The position numbers were made by a program, and so were the translations under genes. Shown piece by piece: positions 16,070 to 23,292 of a stretch of DNA of 23,987 bases. Under the pieces are notes generated by a model. It was given only the letters and a program-made list of their open reading frames with translations. It searched no databases and had not been told where the DNA came from. Position 1 is the first letter of the stretch, and the number at the start of each line of letters is the position of its first letter. Where the stretch lies: positions 1 through 23,987 of the forward strand of contig FR893123.1 in assembly GCA_000433355.1 (NCBI GenBank). Reading direction: 5' to 3'. Source of the DNA: Alistipes sp. CAG:435 (GTDB lineage: Bacteria > Bacteroidota > Bacteroidia > Bacteroidales > UBA932).

Positions 16070-17059
16070 CTATTCTTCGCCCTGACGCTTGAAGACGGCG
16101 TAGCTGCGGAGGTAGTTCTTGAGCGGAAGGGCTGGCGAGCCAAGGAACACCTGGCCTGACTTGCGGATATTTCCGATCACGCCACACTGGGCGCCGATGG
16201 TCGTGTTGTCGGCGATGTTCAGATGCCCCGCTATGCCGACCTGGCCGGCGAGGATGCAGTTCTTGCCGATCTTCGTGGAACCGGCGATTCCGCACTGGGC
16301 GGCCATCACGGTGTTGTCTCCGATCTGGACATTGTGGGCGATCTGGCAAAGATTGTCGATCTTGACCCCGTTGCCGATGATCGTGGATTCCATCTCGGAC
16401 TTGTCGATGGTCGTCCCGGCGCCGATCTCGACATTGTTGCCGATGATGACATTGCCGATGTGCTCGATCTTCTCCCATGTGCCGTCAGGAAGCGGGGCGT
16501 TGCCGAAACCGTCGGAGCCGATGACGGCGTTGGCATGGATGATCACGTTGTCACCGATAACCATTCCCGGATAGATGACGACCCCCGGATAGATGATGCA
16601 ATGCGAGCCGATCACGGTGTTGTCGCCGACATAGACATTCTCGTAGATCTTCGTGTAGTCCCCCACCTTGGCGTGGTGTCCGACATACGAATGGCTTCCG
16701 AGATAGACCTTCTTGCCGAACTTGGTGGTCAGGAACCAAGATGAGCGGAAGCCTCTGTGCCTCTTGTCCGTACGCCTTTTTGTGGAAACATATTTAAGAA
16801 GGTCGGCCAACGACTTATAAGCGTCATCGACCTTGACCATGGTCGAAGTCACAGTCTCTTTCGGGACAAAATCCTTGTTGACCAGCAGGACACTTGCCCT
16901 GCATGTGTAAACGTATTTCTCGTACTTGGGGTTGGCGAAAAAGCACAACTGACCCGGTTTTCCATGCTCGATCTTGGCGAACGATGTCACAGTGGCCTGC
17001 GGATCTCCTTCAACTGTCCCTTTGAGGACCTGCGCCAATTGCTTTGCGGTAAATTCCAT
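16070..17059 (-). CDS. lpxD: UDP-3-O-acylglucosamine N-acyltransferase
   Basis: Third acyl step of lipid A synthesis: adds the N-linked 3-hydroxyacyl chain. The 329-aa product has the LpxD N-terminal domain that binds the uridine nucleotide (residues 1-100, with FTAKQLAQVLKG and LCFFANPKYEKY). The long left-handed beta helix follows (about 110-310), with IGSDGFG (180-186) and the catalytic histidine in CQIAHNVQIG (His242, E. coli His239). The C-terminus ends in a short helix. It lies upstream of lpxC on the same strand, about 100 bases away with a promoter between them, so lpxC-lpxA can be expressed independently. Confidence 0.96.
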   Translation of the reverse strand: MEFTAKQLAQVLKGTVEGDPQATVTSFAKIEHGKPGQLCFFANPKYEKYVYTCRASVLLVNKDFVPKETVTSTMVKVDDAYKSLADLLKYVSTKRRTDKRHRGFRSSWFLTTKFGKKVYLGSHSYVGHHAKVGDYTKIYENVYVGDNTVIGSHCIIYPGVVIYPGMVIGDNVIIHANAVIGSDGFGNAPLPDGTWEKIEHIGNVIIGNNVEIGAGTTIDKSEMESTIIGNGVKIDNLCQIAHNVQIGDNTVMAAQCGIAGSTKIGKNCILAGQVGIAGHLNIADNTTIGAQCGVIGNIRKSGQVFLGSPALPLKNYLRSYAVFKRQGEE

Positions 17060-17216
17060 CTTATACTGGCAATTTTAATCTACAATTTCTAAGTGATCAT
17101 TAAAAAATAACTTGAACATTTTGTATGTCTTTATGCTCTATATTTCCTTTATCATCAGTCATGCGCCACCGGCACACTCCTTCTTCAAAAAGAAATCCAT
17201 CCTCATAAATCTGACA

Positions 17217-17224
17217 CAAATTTA
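17217..17224 (-). promoter_or_regulatory. possible -7 box for lpxD
   Basis: The minus strand reads TAAATTTG. It would give a leader of about 150 bases before lpxD, and no good -33 TTG is seen. Confidence 0.3.
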
Positions 17225-17278
17225 GTTCAACTTATTTTTTTAACGCTTACTAAATGGTCTGCAAAGAAAGCAATTTAT

Positions 17279-17309
17279 TTTCATATTCACTAAAATATTC
17301 TTATCTTTG
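17279..17309 (+). promoter_or_regulatory. promoter of rimP-nusA-infB
   Basis: TTTC (17279-17282, one base off TTTG), exactly 19 bases, then TATCTTTG (17302-17309), a perfect Bacteroidetes -7 box. The transcript should start near 17316. Confidence 0.75.
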
Positions 17310-17319
17310 CATCGTTGTG

Positions 17320-17360
17320 AGAGATAGGAGGACGAAAGCGTCTCCTATCTTTTGTTTTGT
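17320..17360 (+). promoter_or_regulatory. leader hairpin followed by T-rich run (attenuator-like)
   Basis: AGATAGGAG (17322-17330) pairs perfectly with CTCCTATCT (17342-17350). Inside, one G bulges and ACG/CGT pair around an AAAG loop. TTTGTTTTGT follows directly (17351-17360). The layout is that of an intrinsic terminator about 5 bases after the predicted start of transcription and 14 bases before the rimP start codon. It could lower or regulate expression of rimP-nusA-infB, or stabilise the mRNA 5' end. NusA itself binds paused hairpins, so feedback by NusA is possible but inferred. Confidence 0.6.
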
Positions 17361-17374
17361 AAAACCAGGATTTT

Positions 17375-17845
17375 ATGCGGAAAGAACAGATAATCTCCGG
17401 CATCGAAGAGGCCGTGAAAGCCCGCGGGTGCTTCATTGTAGATGTTACGGTCAGCAATGACAACGACATCGTGCTCACCATCGAGAAAGAGGTCGGCGAC
17501 ATGGACCTTGAGGATTGCGTCAGCGTGAACGACGCTTTTCTGACGGCTTTCGACAAGGACGCGGAGGACTATTCCCTGACCGTCACCTCGGCCGGACTCG
17601 ACCAGCCGTTCAAGGTTCTCAAGCAATACGGGAAGGCCATAGGCTCGGCTGTGGAGGCAAGACTTAAAGGCGGGAAGAAGATCATCGGAGTCCTCACGGG
17701 AGCCGACGAGGATGGAATATGCCTGAGATATTCACAGAAAGAGGCTGTTGAAGGCAGGAAGAAAAAGGAGATCGTGGAGCATGAGGACCGCTTCGGATTC
17801 GAGGAGATCAATTCCGTCACGCCGCACATTGTTTTCAGGAAATAA
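17375..17845 (+). CDS. rimP: ribosome maturation factor RimP
   Basis: Helps assemble the 30S ribosomal subunit. The 156-aa product is normal in length. The N-terminal alpha/beta domain (residues 1-80) contains the conserved LEDCVSVNDAF and the DYSLTVTSAGLDQPFK signature at about 65-80. The C-terminal SH3-like domain follows (GGKKIIGVLTGADEDGICLRY). It precedes nusA by 18 bases and infB beyond that, the classical rimP-nusA-infB operon order shared by most bacteria. Its leader contains a hairpin with a T-rich tail. Confidence 0.95.
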   Translation: MRKEQIISGIEEAVKARGCFIVDVTVSNDNDIVLTIEKEVGDMDLEDCVSVNDAFLTAFDKDAEDYSLTVTSAGLDQPFKVLKQYGKAIGSAVEARLKGGKKIIGVLTGADEDGICLRYSQKEAVEGRKKKEIVEHEDRFGFEEINSVTPHIVFRK

Positions 17846-17863
17846 GATATTAAGGACATAAAC

Positions 17864-19129
17864 ATGGAAAAGAAAGAAGAAATCACTCTGATTGACGCCT
17901 TTAAGGACTTCAAGGAAGAGAAGAACATCGACAGACCAGTGATGATGGGTGTGCTCAAGGACGTGTTCCTCACCCAGATCGCGAAGACCTACGGTTCGGC
18001 CGACAACTTCGATGTCATCATCAACGTCGACAAGGGAGACTGCGAGATCTACCAGAACTTTGACATCGTCGAGGAGGTCGAGAACCCTAACACGCAGATC
18101 ACTCTCGACCAGATCAAGGCCGAGACAGGAGATGATGACTACGAGGTCGGAGATGTTTACACCAAGAAGCTGTCCCTCGCGTCATTCGGGCGAAGGGGAA
18201 TCCTCAACATCAGGCAGAACCTCCAGGGTCGTATCATGGACATCGACAAGGCCAATGTCTTCAAGGCATATTCCGACAAGGTCGGCGAGATCTTCACCGG
18301 TGAGATTTACCAGACATGGTCAAAGGAGGTGATCATCCTTGACGACGACAACAACGAGCTGCATCTGCCTAAGGCCGAGCAGATTCCGGGAGAGAGGTTC
18401 AAGAAGGGAGACACCCTCCGCGCCATCATCAAGAGCGTGGAGATGAAGAACAACACCACCCCTTACATCACCCTTTCCAGAACATCCAACGAGTTCCTTG
18501 AGAAACTCTTCGAGCATGAGGTTCCGGAGATATTCGATGGCCTCATCACCATCAAGAAGGTTGTCCGTGTCCCTGGCGAGCGTGCCAAGGTGGCGGTTGA
18601 GTCCTACGACGAGAGGATCGACCCGATCGGAGCGTGCATCGGTGTGAAGGGATCCAGGATCATCGGCATCGTGCGTGAGCTCCGCAACGAGAACATCGAT
18701 GTGCTCCAGTGGACGAACAACACTCAGCTTCTCATCCAGAGAGCCCTCAACCCGGCAAGGGTCTCATCCATCGACCTCGGCAACTCGGACGAGGACAAGA
18801 TCAAGGTTTACATGCAGCCTGACGAGGTCAAGAAAGGTATCGGTCGCGGAGGATGCAACATCAAGCTGGCAGGCATGCTTGTCGGAAGAGAGATCGAGGT
18901 CTGGAGAGAGCTTCCTAAGGACGAGGCTCAGGAAGAGGAGGACGTTCTCCTCAGCGAATTCAGCAACGAGATAGACCAGTGGGTGATCGACAGACTGGAG
19001 GCCATCGGATGTGACACGGCCAAGAGCGTGCTCGCGTTCACACCTGAGGACATCGCCAAGAGGGCCGACCTTGAGGACGAGACCGTGGCTGAGGTGTTCA
19101 AGATCCTAAGGGCTGAATTTGAAGAGTAA
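17864..19129 (+). CDS. nusA: transcription elongation/termination factor NusA
   Basis: Binds RNA polymerase and nascent RNA, and acts in pausing, termination and antitermination. The product is 421 aa. The N-terminal polymerase-binding domain spans about 1-125, the S1 domain about 141-205 (GEIFTGEIYQ), KH1 with IGVKGSRI at 259-266, and KH2 with GIGRGGCNIKLA at 325-336. A short C-terminal helix-hairpin-helix-type segment (about 370-421, IGCDTAKSVL ... IAKRADLEDETVAEV) replaces the longer acidic repeats of E. coli NusA, as usual in Bacteroidetes. It has an acidic stretch at 352-361. It is followed 47 bases later by infB on the same strand. Confidence 0.96.
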   Translation: MEKKEEITLIDAFKDFKEEKNIDRPVMMGVLKDVFLTQIAKTYGSADNFDVIINVDKGDCEIYQNFDIVEEVENPNTQITLDQIKAETGDDDYEVGDVYTKKLSLASFGRRGILNIRQNLQGRIMDIDKANVFKAYSDKVGEIFTGEIYQTWSKEVIILDDDNNELHLPKAEQIPGERFKKGDTLRAIIKSVEMKNNTTPYITLSRTSNEFLEKLFEHEVPEIFDGLITIKKVVRVPGERAKVAVESYDERIDPIGACIGVKGSRIIGIVRELRNENIDVLQWTNNTQLLIQRALNPARVSSIDLGNSDEDKIKVYMQPDEVKKGIGRGGCNIKLAGMLVGREIEVWRELPKDEAQEEEDVLLSEFSNEIDQWVIDRLEAIGCDTAKSVLAFTPEDIAKRADLEDETVAEVFKILRAEFEE

Positions 19130-19176
19130 CCGTCCAAGGCGGACAGCGGACAATTATTAATTTAAAGGGGTTGAAT

Positions 19177-22113
19177 ATGGCAGAAATCAGACTAAATAAA
19201 ATAATAAGAACTTACAACATCGGACTTCAGAACCTTGTGGACTTCCTGTCCAGCAAGGGGGTCGAGGTCGAAGCCAACCCGAACGCCAAGATTTCAGACG
19301 AACATCTCCCTGCTATCGAAAAGCAGTTCGGAAAGGATCTGGAGCTCAAGCAGGCTTCGGAAAAAGTTGACATCAAACTCAACGAGATTTTGGAGAAGAC
19401 CTCCAGGAAGCAGCAGGAAAGCGCCAAAGAGGAAGAGTACGAGCCAGTCAGGGAGACTGTCATAAAGACAACCATCTTCACTCCGGTGGAGCCAAAGCCG
19501 GAACCAGAGACTATCCGGCCGGTTGTGCCTGAGCCACAGCCGGAGATCAAGCCAGAGCCTCAACCGGAACCGGTCGTGGAGACTCCTGTGGCCGAGACGG
19601 TGAAAGAGCCTGAGCCTCAGCCCGAGGTCAAGCCAGAGCCTGCTGAGCGACCTGTAGAGGAAACTCCAGCGGAGAAACCTAAAGCGGAGGTGACCGAGAG
19701 TAAACCGGAGCCTCAGCCTGAGGTCAAGAAAGTCGAGACTGCCAAGGAAACCGTTCCTGAGCCGACAACCCCTGCTGCAGGAAAGGACATCCGTGGCGGT
19801 GAAAGGCCGATGAGCAAGCACGAAAAGAAACTTGCGGCGGCTGCCAGGCAGAAAGAGGAACAGGCCAAGGCCAAACACCAGCAGCATCCAGAGGGCAAGC
19901 CGGAGAGAAATGAAGAGAAACCTGCCACCGAAAGCTCCACTCCAGGGCTCAAGGTTCTTGGAAAGATAGACTTGTCCCAGTTCGAGCCTAAGAAAGGCAA
20001 CAAGAAGAGGGAAAGAATCGCCAAGGGCAGTCAGAAGGTCGATGTGGCCAAGGAAGGCAAGCAGGCGGACAACAGTTCCCGCAAGGACAAGAACAAGAAC
20101 GCCAGGCAGGCACAGGAGCAGGGCAAGGGCGGAAAGAAGCGCAACCGCGGAGCGGATCGCTTCAAGCCGGCCATGACCGAGGAGGAGCAGGAGGCGATGC
20201 AGAAGGAGATCCAGAAGCAGGTCAAGGAGACCTACGCCAGGATGAACGACAACAAGAAGAACAACTTCGGAGCCAAGTACAGAAAGGAGAAGAGGGAGCA
20301 GGCCGCGGCCAAGTCCCAGGAGGAGATGGCACAGGAGATAGCCGAGAAGAAGGTCCTCAAGGTCACCGAGTTCGTGACCGTGAACGACCTCGCCACCCTT
20401 ATGAACAACACTCCAGTCAACGAGGTCATCAAGGCTTGCATGGATCTGGGTCTTATGGTTTCCATCAACCAAAGGCTTGACGCAGAGGCGCTTGTGCTTG
20501 TCGCCGAGCAGTTCGGCTACAAGGTAGAGTTTGTCACGGCCGACCTGACCGAGGAGATCAAGGGTAGCAGCGAGCAGGCTGACCGCGAGGAAGACCTTGT
20601 TCCAAGGCCGCCGATCATCACGGTGATGGGACACGTTGACCACGGTAAGACCTCGTTGCTCGACTATATTCGTAAATCCAATGTCATCGCCGGTGAGGCG
20701 GGAGGCATCACGCAGCACATCGGCGCCTACAACGTGAAGCTTCCTGACGGCAGAAGAATCACATTTTTGGACACCCCTGGTCACGAGGCGTTCACCGCCA
20801 TGCGCGCACGTGGAGCACAGCTGACCGACCTTGCGATCATCATCATCGCGGCGGATGACGCCGTGATGCCGCAGACGGTCGAGGCCATCAACCACGCTCA
20901 GGCGGCCAATGTACCGATGGTGTTCGCCATCAACAAGATCGACAAACCAGGAGCGCAGCCGGAAAGGATCTACCAGCAACTTGCACAAATGAACATACTC
21001 ACGGAGGCATGGGGCGGCAAATACCAGTGTCAGGAGATTTCCGCCAAGAAAGGCCTCAATGTGGACAAGCTTCTTGAAAAAGTGCTTCTTGAGACTGACC
21101 TCCTCGACCTCAAGGCCAATCCGAACAAGAACGGTGTCGGAGCGGTCATCGAGTCATCTTTGGACAAGGGACGCGGCTACCTCGCCACGGTTCTCGTGCA
21201 GGACGGGACCCTCAAGACCGGAGACATGGTGCTGAGCGGCAGTTACTACGGCCGCGTGAAGGCCATGTTCAACGAACGTGGACAGAAAGTTAAAGAAGCC
21301 GGTCCTTCGACCCCGGTTTCCATCCTTGGTCTTAACGGAGCGCCGAGCGCCGGAGACAAGTTCAATGTCATGAGCGATGAGAAGGAAGCAAAGGCGATCG
21401 CCAACAAGCGCGAGCAGCTCCTGCGAATCCAGGGCATCAAGACCCAGAAGCACATGACCCTTGAGGAGATCGGACGAAGGATCGCCATCGGCAACTTCAA
21501 GGAACTCAATGTCATCGTCAAGGGTGACGTGGACGGTTCAGTTGAGGCTCTCTCCGACTCTCTCATCAAGCTCTCCACGGAGCAGGTACGTGTGAATGTG
21601 ATCCATAAGGCCGTGGGAGCGATCTCCGAATCAGATGTGATCCTGGCAGAGGCTTCCGATGCCGTGATCATCGGATTCCAGGTACGTCCTTCCACAGATG
21701 CAAGGAAACTTGCTGACGAGCAGGGAATCGAAATCCGTCTCTACTCCGTCATCTACGACGCCATCAACGATGTGAAGGACGGTATCGAAGGTATGCTTGA
21801 GCCTATCAAGAAGGAGGAGATCACCGGAACGGCGGAGGTCAAGCAGACCTTCAAGATCTCGAAGGTCGGAACGATCGCCGGCTGTCTTGTCAGGGACGGT
21901 AAGATCGCTAAGACGGCGCAGTGCAGGCTTATCCGTGACGGTATCGTGGTTTACACCGGCGAGCTCGCCTCGCTCAAGAGGGGCAAGGACGACGTGAAGG
22001 AGGTTTCCGCCGGAATGGAGTGTGGTATCGGCATCGACAAGTTCAACGACCTGAAGGTCGGGGACAATATCGAGGCGTTCGTGATCACAGAAATCAAGCA
22101 GACGCTTGATTAA
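19177..22113 (+). CDS. infB: translation initiation factor IF-2
   Basis: GTPase that brings initiator fMet-tRNA to the 30S subunit. The product is 978 aa from ATG 19177, chosen over TTG 19171 because AAAGGGG (19164-19170) is a good ribosome binding site for it. The first IF2_N domain covers 1-50. A long Pro/Glu linker (about 100-200, repeated PEPQPE units) and a Lys/Gln/Asn-rich segment (205-390) follow. The second IF2_N is near 395-450 and the G domain begins near 478: GHVDHGKT (485-492), DTPGHEAF (from 532), NKID (586-589), SAKKG. Domains II-IV are complete to IKQTLD. Its last 20 bases overlap the end of the folP remnant on the other strand. Confidence 0.97.
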   Translation: MAEIRLNKIIRTYNIGLQNLVDFLSSKGVEVEANPNAKISDEHLPAIEKQFGKDLELKQASEKVDIKLNEILEKTSRKQQESAKEEEYEPVRETVIKTTIFTPVEPKPEPETIRPVVPEPQPEIKPEPQPEPVVETPVAETVKEPEPQPEVKPEPAERPVEETPAEKPKAEVTESKPEPQPEVKKVETAKETVPEPTTPAAGKDIRGGERPMSKHEKKLAAAARQKEEQAKAKHQQHPEGKPERNEEKPATESSTPGLKVLGKIDLSQFEPKKGNKKRERIAKGSQKVDVAKEGKQADNSSRKDKNKNARQAQEQGKGGKKRNRGADRFKPAMTEEEQEAMQKEIQKQVKETYARMNDNKKNNFGAKYRKEKREQAAAKSQEEMAQEIAEKKVLKVTEFVTVNDLATLMNNTPVNEVIKACMDLGLMVSINQRLDAEALVLVAEQFGYKVEFVTADLTEEIKGSSEQADREEDLVPRPPIITVMGHVDHGKTSLLDYIRKSNVIAGEAGGITQHIGAYNVKLPDGRRITFLDTPGHEAFTAMRARGAQLTDLAIIIIAADDAVMPQTVEAINHAQAANVPMVFAINKIDKPGAQPERIYQQLAQMNILTEAWGGKYQCQEISAKKGLNVDKLLEKVLLETDLLDLKANPNKNGVGAVIESSLDKGRGYLATVLVQDGTLKTGDMVLSGSYYGRVKAMFNERGQKVKEAGPSTPVSILGLNGAPSAGDKFNVMSDEKEAKAIANKREQLLRIQGIKTQKHMTLEEIGRRIAIGNFKELNVIVKGDVDGSVEALSDSLIKLSTEQVRVNVIHKAVGAISESDVILAEASDAVIIGFQVRPSTDARKLADEQGIEIRLYSVIYDAINDVKDGIEGMLEPIKKEEITGTAEVKQTFKISKVGTIAGCLVRDGKIAKTAQCRLIRDGIVVYTGELASLKRGKDDVKEVSAGMECGIGIDKFNDLKVGDNIEAFVITEIKQTLD

Positions 22114-22600
22114 AAAGACGATAAAGTTTTACAGTGCGGACAGCCTCGGCGACATCATGGACGCGGAGGATGTCCGCACCGTTTTGTAGGGCGATGAAGT
22201 CGGCGACCTGTGTGGCAGGCAATGCGTCAGCCGGAGTGATGCCCAGAGGCCTGAACAGAAAGCTCTTGCGGGAAAGGCCCACGAGAATCTCTTTGCCGAA
22301 CTCCTGAAGCACAGCCATCTCACGCAGCAGTTGCCAGTTCTGTTCCACCGTCTTGGCGAAGCCGAAACCGGGATCCAGAATCCAATCCTTCACCCCGTGC
22401 CGATCCGCCTCGGCGGCTATCCCTTCAAAGAACTCACGGACAGCCTCGGTGACATTGTCATAGTCGGTGAGACTCTGCATATTCTTTGGAGTGCCACGGG
22501 TGTGCATGGCGATGTACGGCAGATGAAGCCGGCCAAGCAGCGACCACATCTCCTCACTTCCGCCGCTGACATCGTTCACTACGAAAGGGCCGACGATGTC
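22094..22600 (-). pseudogene. folP: dihydropteroate synthase remnant, N-terminal part missing
   Basis: The C-terminal ~165 residues of DHPS (folate synthesis: joins para-aminobenzoate to the pterin pyrophosphate). Clear family motifs remain: VVNDVSGG, PYIAMHTRGTPKNMQ, LDPGFGFAKT, ILVGLSRKSFLF and ILRVHDV. A complete enzyme is about 275 aa. The first ~110 residues are absent, including the NVTPDSFSDGG-type motif and the SVDT strand carrying a pterin-contacting Asp, so half the pterin pocket of the TIM barrel is gone. No other frame upstream supplies them. Upstream in the same frame the sequence becomes an RHS/YD-repeat fragment, so the ORF (open from 22675) is a chimera. Almost certainly inactive unless an unseen partner exists. 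It overlaps infB by 20 bases at the 3' end. Confidence 0.85.
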
Positions 22601-22690
22601 GCCCTCGCGGGACAAAGATAATAAATTTCCCATATTGTCGTAACTGTAGATTACGCCGTAGCAATACGCTGTCATAGGGCGATCGTTTAT
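22601..22690 (-). pseudogene. RHS/YD-repeat core scrap fused to folP remnant
   Basis: About 30 codons, reading INDRPMTAYCYG then VIYSYDNMGNLLSLSREG. YSYDNMGNLLSL is a typical YD-repeat of RHS proteins, so this is a small piece of RHS core left downstream of the RHS tip and immunity genes. It runs in frame into folP; the exact joint lies within about 22580-22603. By chance or design it contains TATCTTTG (22620-22613), a perfect -7 box that could transcribe the folP remnant. Confidence 0.65.
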
Positions 22691-22691
22691 T

Positions 22692-22737
22692 AAAAAAGGA
22701 GGGCAACCTCAAGTCGTTGACTTTTTAGTTGCCCTCC
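22692..22737 (-). terminator. intrinsic terminator of the RHS tip/immunity cassette
   Basis: On the minus strand a perfect 10-bp stem (GGAGGGCAAC with GTTGCCCTCC) encloses a second 5-bp stem (AAGTC/GACTT), and six T residues follow at 22697-22692. It lies 20 bases after the stop of the immunity-type gene. This is the strongest terminator in the window. Confidence 0.9.
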
Positions 22738-22757
22738 CCAGTAAACAATTATCGGAG

Positions 22758-23282
22758 CTAGTCGCGTCTAAATCCGTTATGGAAAGGATTACAATGAAAT
22801 GGCATCCACAATTTTGATTTGACGTTAATTGCTATATCATGACCTTTTGAGAAGAATTCTATCGCAGAGAGCAGTTGATAAGGATTCATGGAATATAGAC
22901 TCAAACTAAATTCATGCTTTTTGCCAGTGTTGCGTAATTCGACAGCAATATCACACTGCCCCATATCTAGTCTTAAACAGCGGATATCATCCCAGCATAT
23001 TTTGTATGTACAGGCCACGTCTTTCATCATTATACCTTTGCTGGATAGTTCTAATTTAATGTCTGTCTCATCATGATAATACGAATAAATATTCCATATC
23101 ATTATGATCGCCGTTATTGGCAAACATATGAAAATACCAACATTAAGTTTGTTAATCGCCCCCATCCATTTAGATGAGAAGACTAGCAATACAATCTGAA
23201 TAGATAAAAGCAATGCATTACTTATTATACTTTCTAACGCAGAATCCTTGGAGGTCAAAATATATCTATTATAGTCAATCAT
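22758..23282 (-). CDS. small two-helix membrane protein, probable immunity protein
   Basis: A 174-aa protein of no family I can name. Two membrane helices lie at about 17-37 (ESIISNALLLSIQIVLLVFSS) and 46-68, followed by a soluble beta-rich domain (about 72-155) with a CWDDIRCLRL strand that resembles bacterial PH-like domains. ATG 23282 was chosen because it follows the RHS stop by 10 bases and has AAAGG before it; the in-frame ATG at 23327 lies inside the RHS gene. The position directly after an RHS toxin tip, the small size and the AT-rich composition (20 G/C in 60 bases at 22801-22860, against 34 in 60 at 21841-21900 in infB) all fit an immunity protein. A membrane-bound immunity protein suggests the toxin acts at or across the inner membrane. 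This is inference. Confidence 0.6.
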   Translation of the reverse strand: MIDYNRYILTSKDSALESIISNALLLSIQIVLLVFSSKWMGAINKLNVGIFICLPITAIIMIWNIYSYYHDETDIKLELSSKGIMMKDVACTYKICWDDIRCLRLDMGQCDIAVELRNTGKKHEFSLSLYSMNPYQLLSAIEFFSKGHDIAINVKSKLWMPFHCNPFHNGFRRD

Positions 23283-23292
23283 AATTGAGCCT

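Larger units (their letters stand above)
17060..17374. other. divergent intergenic region between lpxD and rimP
   Basis: 315 bases without a gene, distinctly AT-rich in its right half. It holds a possible lpxD -7 box, the rimP promoter and the rimP leader hairpin. Nothing else recognisable (no tRNA, no conserved riboswitch that I can identify). Confidence 0.7.

Noticed and set aside
19294..20988. 564-codon open frame antisense to infB
   Set aside because: It mirrors the Glu/Lys/Gln-rich linker and G domain of IF-2. Its product is Leu/Arg-rich nonsense without domain motifs, while the plus-strand gene is unmistakable.
22691..22757. Possible frameshifted N-terminus of folP to the right of the remnant
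   Set aside because: This stretch is the RHS-cassette terminator, and no frame contains the NVTPDSF-type motif.
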